64,000 bases of DNA from Marisa cornuarietis (taxonomy: Eukaryota; Mollusca; Gastropoda; Architaenioglossa; Ampullariidae): the NCBI GenBank assembly GCA_004794655.1, contig SMMW01000090.1, forward strand, positions 1,049,001 through 1,113,000. The letters run 5' to 3'. Numbering within the stretch: position 1 is the stretch's first letter; each line of letters starts with the position of its first letter. The position numbers and the translations under genes are program-made. Positions 59,701 through 64,000 of this stretch are shown one piece after another. The notes beneath the pieces were generated by a model. That model was given only the letters and a program-made list of their open reading frames with translations. It ran no database searches and had not been told where the DNA came from.

Positions 59701-62700
59701 CAATGCTTTATAAAGGAGTAAGTGTCTGTGGATTATGTGCCGAGGGATTAAAAGTCTAGGGGATAAAGTGTCGGGGATCAAATCACTGAATTTAAAAAAA
59801 AATTAGAAATTGAGTTCCAAATAGGACCACAACTTTGGAGTGCAGCAAAAATAATAATATTGCATACATTTAAAAATACGTTTAAATGTATCAAAGTATA
59901 GGAATCTGAACTGCAGTTAACAATATGTTTAAGATTTCTTCCTGCTACAGTTCGTTTCTTTAATTATGTTTATATATTTCCTCTGGATGTTTAACAAGAT
60001 GTTACAAGAAAAGTAAAATTAGCTCGTTATATTTAATATTTTTAGAGATTATAGCTAACAATAAGTTCTTAAGAAAATGTCTAAATGTTATATTGTTGAA
60101 GCAGCTAGAACTTTACACATGATCTTTTTTCGCGCTTGCACTTTTAGGCTTTCGATGTGACGAATAGGAAACAGGATACGAAATCATGAAACTTCTTCTT
60201 ATTATTATTCCTTTTCGCCCCCAGGGGAGCATAGGGCCGCAACTACACCACGCCAGCGAACCCGGTTCTGGGCCTTCCTTCCCAGTTTGGCCCATGTCAT
60301 TCCAGCTGCCTCCGCCTCGCCGTGGACGGATCTTCTCCACGTCTGTCTGGGTCTCCCAACCCTGCGCCTCCCCTGTGGGTTCCAGTCCAGAGCTTGTCGT
60401 GTTATATTTTCGGCCGGCTTTCGCAGGGAGTGGCCGATCCAGCCCCACTTTCGCTTCTTGATGTCTTGGCTGGCAGGTTTTTGGCTCTCTCCCACAGGTA
60501 TGTATCGGAGATCTTCTCGGTCCATCTGATGTTGAAAATGTGGCGCAGACATCTGTTGATGAATGTTTGAATCTTGATGGTGATGGTGTTTATCACACGC
60601 CAAGTCTCAGACCCATATAGAAGGACAGATTTTACGTTCGTATGAAAGAGGCGGATCTTAGTGTGCTGAGATAAAGCTTTGGAATTCTAGATGGGTCGCA
60701 GGATGTGGAATGCTTGCCTGGCTTTATTTATTCTGCTTCTTACATCTTCATCGGCACCTCCATCCTTGGTAACTATGCTGCCTAGGTAGGTGAAGCGGTC
60801 AGTCTCTGTAATACATGCCCCATGCAGTTGAAGTGGGGCTTCTTGCTTGTTGTTGATCCGCATTACCTATGTCTTCTTGATGTTGATTGTCAGGCCAGTT
60901 GTCGCTGTTTCTTCTGAGAGCCAAGTGAGCTTTGTCTGTGCATGTTGTTGCTTGTTGCTTGTGGGACAACAGCCTGATGTCGTCTGCAAAGTCGAGATCA
61001 TCAAGTTGCATGGCAAAGGTCCATTGAATGCCTGTTGCTGTTAGAGGCTGTTCTTCTCGTGATCCAGTCTATGATGATCAGGAAGATTGTCGGTGAGAGC
61101 GTGCAACCTTGCCTTACTCCAGTCCTCACTGCAAAGGGGTCAGTCAGTTTTCCATTGTGGATCACCTGGCATGTCGAGTCTTTATACAGCTGTTGGATGA
61201 TGGCAATGAACTTTGTGGAAATCCGTAGTGCTGCATCAACTTCCAGATGGTCTCTCTGTCTACGGAGTCAAATGCCTTCTCAAAATCCACAAATGTCATG
61301 TAGAGTGGGGACTGCCATTCGATGGACTGTTAAATAATGATTCGCAGTGTAACGATATGGTCTGTGCATGATCTATCCTGCCGAAAGCCTGCCTGTTCTT
61401 GCCGCAGTCTCTTGTCTAGGGCATTCTTCAGTCTGTCCAGGATGATTCTGGTCAGCACCTTGCTGGGAATGGAGAGTAGCGTAATCCCACGCCAGTTGCT
61501 GCACTGGGTCAGGTCACCTTTCTTGGGTAGCTTTACCAGATAGCCAAGTTTCCAGTCTGCTGGAACTTGCTCCAGCTTCCAAATTTTCTGCAGCAGGGGG
61601 TGTAGCATCTCTGCTGCGGCTGTTGGGTCTGCCCTGAGTGCCTCTGCAGTAATGCCATCTGGGCCTGCCGCCTTACCAGTTTTCAGATACTTGATGGCTT
61701 TGATAATTTCTGCCTTGGTTGGTGGGTTAGTGTTCACCTGGAGTTGCTCGGTGGCTGGGGCAATGTCCAAAATTGTTGCTAGTGGTGGCCGGTTCAGTAT
61801 TTCTTTAAAATGTTCTGCCCAGCGAGATCTTTGTTCTGCATCCCCAGTAATGACGTTGCAATTTTTATTCTTTACTGGCCTGCATGCATTGATGTTTTTC
61901 CTTCCTGACAGTGTTCTTGTAATTTCGTATAGTCTTTTCATGTTATTTTGCCCAGCTGCTTGTTCTGCCTCTTCTGTCATCCTGTCGAACTGTCTCTTGT
62001 CGCCTCTTGCACTCTTCTTCCCTTCTTGGTTTATCTCCCAGTACTTTGCTCTGAGCTCTTCTTTTTCCTGCTGGTCTTGACACTGGTTGATCTTCTGCTT
62101 CAGCTCTTTCCTTTCCTCTATCTTTTTCCAGGTCCCTAGGGTCAGCCATTCCTTGTGTTGTTTCTGTTTCTTTCCCAGAACATGTGTGCAGGCAGCATTC
62201 CATGTCTCCTGTAATCCTGTCCAGTGGTTGGCAACTGTTTCTTCAAAGAGTCCCTCCAGTGCCTCAAACCTGTTTTTGACTTCACAGTCGAACTCTTCTT
62301 CCTTCCTGCGATCTCTAAGAAACTGCACGTTGAATTTGTGGTGCGGTCTGTCTGATGATTCATGAAAGGACCTCAGCTTTATCTTCAAAGTTGCTACAAG
62401 CAGGTGGTGGTCTGAGGCAGCATCTGCACCACGCCTTACCCTGAAACCCTGACTGTCGATTAATGGTGATGTGATCTATCTGGTTTTCTGCATTTCCATC
62501 TGGTGAAGTCCAGGTGGTCTTGCGAATGGTTTGTGAGGAAAGACTGTGCCTCCGATTACAAGGTCATTGAACAAGCAGAATTCTGTGAACAGCTTACCAT
62601 TCTCATTGCAGTTGCCCACACCGTGCTTTCCCATTATGTGTTCTTTTTCCGTGTTGTCATCTCCAACTTTGGCATTCGTGTCGCCCATGATGATCTTCAG

Positions 62701-64000
62701 GTCTCGTCTTGGAGTACGATCAACCAGCGCTTGTAGGGAGTTGTAAAAGTCCTCCTTCTCCTCTTCTTTTGCTGCGTTGGTAGGTGCATAGCACTGGATG
62801 ATGGTGATCTTTCTTCCTTTGGAGTTGAACCGAGCAGACATGAGTCGTGGGGAAACTAGTTCCCATGCTAGTAGTGCCTTTGCAGCTTCCTGTGTCATCA
62901 GTACTGCTACTCCTTGTGAGTGGTCATGGTCAGGGTCTTCATGTCCACAGTCTGGTCTGACCGCTACCATTCCATCTGGTCTCGCATAGGCCAAGGAGCT
63001 TGATGCCATAACTCTTCATCTCCTGTGCTACCTGAGCTGATTTCACTCTCTCATATAGGGTTCTGATTTTCCAGGTCCATATCCTGGTTTTTTCCTTGGC
63101 CGTGAGAGGATAGGTCAGCGAGCTGACTTCCCGAAGGCTTTCGCCAACACGCGTCATAGGCCCCTCCAAAGAGGGATCTCCCCGTCCAGGCACTCGTTGT
63201 GGTAATGTTGTAGTTGTAGTTTCTGTAGCAAGGGTCGTTTTACAGGGTGGGGTTGCTAACCTCAAGCCCAACCCTTCTCCTTCATCCGGGCTTGGGACCG
63301 GCAGGTTACCCAAGGGGTTTTCAGGCGGAGTTAATCATGAAACTAGAGTAATTAAAATTTTGTGTAAACATGCAGAAAACCTACGAAATGTTTTTGATGA
63401 TTTTTGTCTTTACTCTTACGACAAAGCTACAGCCAGTAGAGGACAGTTTTTAAGATTACATTAATTAGTTATAATGCTCCCGTGTTTCTAATGAAACGCT
63501 ATTCATTTGCCCCGGGAAGATTAGAATGGCGGTAACAGTTATGGCCTAAGTTTTGCCATTCATGTGAACACAAGACTACAGAAGGACGTTACGGACGATA
63601 CTCACACGTCACTCACTTAAAATAACGACTTGCGCCTCAAAAGCCCCTCCCCTCTCCTTCCTTGTTCTTCCCCAAGCAAAAGACAACGACGTGCGAAGCA
63701 AAGTACAACCAGTACTGTAAACTACTATTACACCATTAATTCCCACTTATGCTTGAGTGCGTGCGTGTCTCAGGAGGACGTGTTTAGAGAGTAAAGGCTT
63801 AGTCGATCTGACTACTATTTCGATAACTATACAAGAATATAGGGATTTTAAATTGTACGTTTTGCCTCTATTGCCAATCAAGGAGCGGTTAATACAAAAT
63901 ATTTACAGTTTGGCATCTTTCATTGTTTTCAAGGCGCTGATGCGTTGAACAGAGGACTGGCTGAAACAGTTGGAGAGCCACATGAAACAGGCGCCAATGA
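54669..64000 (-). CDS. SLC5-family sodium-coupled monocarboxylate transporter-like, copy C (5'-truncated by window edge)
   Basis: The 3' part of a fourth copy. Exons: e7 63907 to beyond 64000, e8 58911-59046, e9 58712-58800, e10 58315-58427, e11 57961-58031, e12 57565-57651, e13 56937-57178, e14 55548-55648, e15 55109-55227, e16 54669-54773. Frames are open and phases match B. The donor after e10 reads GCAAGT, giving a GC-AG intron; all others are GT-AG. e12 ends GNKF where the other copies have GNKY. e13 carries four N-glycosylation sequons in the loop after the GAQLYGAP segment. The protein ends KPNHKPFDT-stop, extended beyond the PNH end of P. Intron 7 is about 4.9 kb, against roughly 0.3 to 0.9 kb in the other copies, because it took in a MITE-like element and a whole RTE element. 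Exons 1 to 6 must lie to the right of the window. Role as for the other copies: inferred plasma-membrane sodium-coupled solute uptake. Confidence 0.87.
55860..56580. repeat. Purine-rich tract, intron 13 of copy C
   Basis: The longest of the set, about 700 bp of gaaagaa-type sequence with internal short repeats such as gaacgggtggaaagaagaa twice near 55940. Confidence 0.7.
56681..56729. repeat. GT dinucleotide microsatellite
   Basis: In intron 13 of copy C, at the end of the purine-rich tract. Confidence 0.9.
59274..59779. mobile_element. MITE-like element with compound terminal inverted repeats, copy 2
   Basis: Second copy in intron 7 of copy C, about 506 bp. Ends are arrays of cttaatcccctagactttt-like units in inverted orientation, starting GATC and ending GATC. 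The interior aligns to copy 1 around caataagtttgacaattaaa. It has been hit by a short LINE tail near 59510-59570 (ccctctgggacaaataaagt), so it is older than that insertion. Confidence 0.65.
60194..63332 (-). mobile_element. RTE-type non-LTR retrotransposon, full span, inactivated, in intron 7 of copy C
   Basis: The - strand carries, in order: a 5' UTR and start near 63313; an endonuclease (IKLLGLCETRWNGSG, then IIMGDTNAKVGDDN) in two frames broken near 62960 and 62500; a linker rich in Lys and Glu; a reverse transcriptase (KYLKTGKAAGPDGITAEAL, LPKKGDLTQCSNWRGITL, then EQAGFRQDRSCTDHI) with a stop near 61333; and the carboxy end KRKWGWIGHSLRKPAEN with RRRVGRPRQTWRRSV. The perfect 12-bp target duplication aatcatgaaact lies at 60182-60193 and 63333-63344. 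The 3' tail is a short AAT/AAG run. At least three frame breaks make it immobile. Confidence 0.88.

Noticed and set aside
60186..63009. Many + strand frames across 60-63 kb
   Set aside because: They are antisense shadows of the RTE element on the - strand.

Overview
The window is eukaryotic, invertebrate genomic DNA. It is AT-rich, with genes split into many short exons by GT-AG introns, abundant microsatellites, and non-LTR retrotransposon remains of RTE, CR1 and L1-like type. The transposon mix and the style of tandem gene expansion suggest a lophotrochozoan, most likely a mollusc such as a gastropod. That assignment is inference; nothing in the window proves the species.

The window is essentially one gene cluster. 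It holds four copies of a 16-exon gene for a sodium:solute symporter of the SLC5 family, closest in order of motifs to the sodium-coupled monocarboxylate/multivitamin transporters (SLC5A8/A12/A6 type). From left to right they are: copy A (- strand, 1-10173, running off the left edge), copy B (- strand, 14613-29625, complete, 627 codons plus stop), copy P (+ strand, 40841-51589, all 16 exons and splice sites present but three exons carry frame-breaking deletions), and copy C (- strand, 54669-64000, exons 7 to 16, running off the right edge). Exon lengths and phases are nearly identical in all copies, so the splice model is supported by internal comparison.

Between B and P lies rearranged ground. 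There is a partial relic with exon 4 and part of intron 4 (about 33000-33540). Beside it is a third copy of the duplicated upstream segment, split by a CR1 insertion (33850-35250). A decayed minisatellite is split by another CR1 element (36025-37945). An orphan first exon on the - strand (39305-39412) sits head-to-head with the first exon of P inside an inverted repeat. P and C are tail-to-tail and share intron sequence in inverted orientation.

Mobile elements include a full-span but inactivated RTE element with a perfect 12-bp target-site duplication (60194-63332), several 5'-truncated CR1 copies, an L1-like fragment, a tRNA-headed SINE, and two related MITE-like elements whose ends are built of repeated GACACTTAATCCCC-type units. 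No RNA genes, CRISPR arrays or bacterial-type systems were seen. The main biology is birth and death of transporter paralogs by tandem and inverted duplication.
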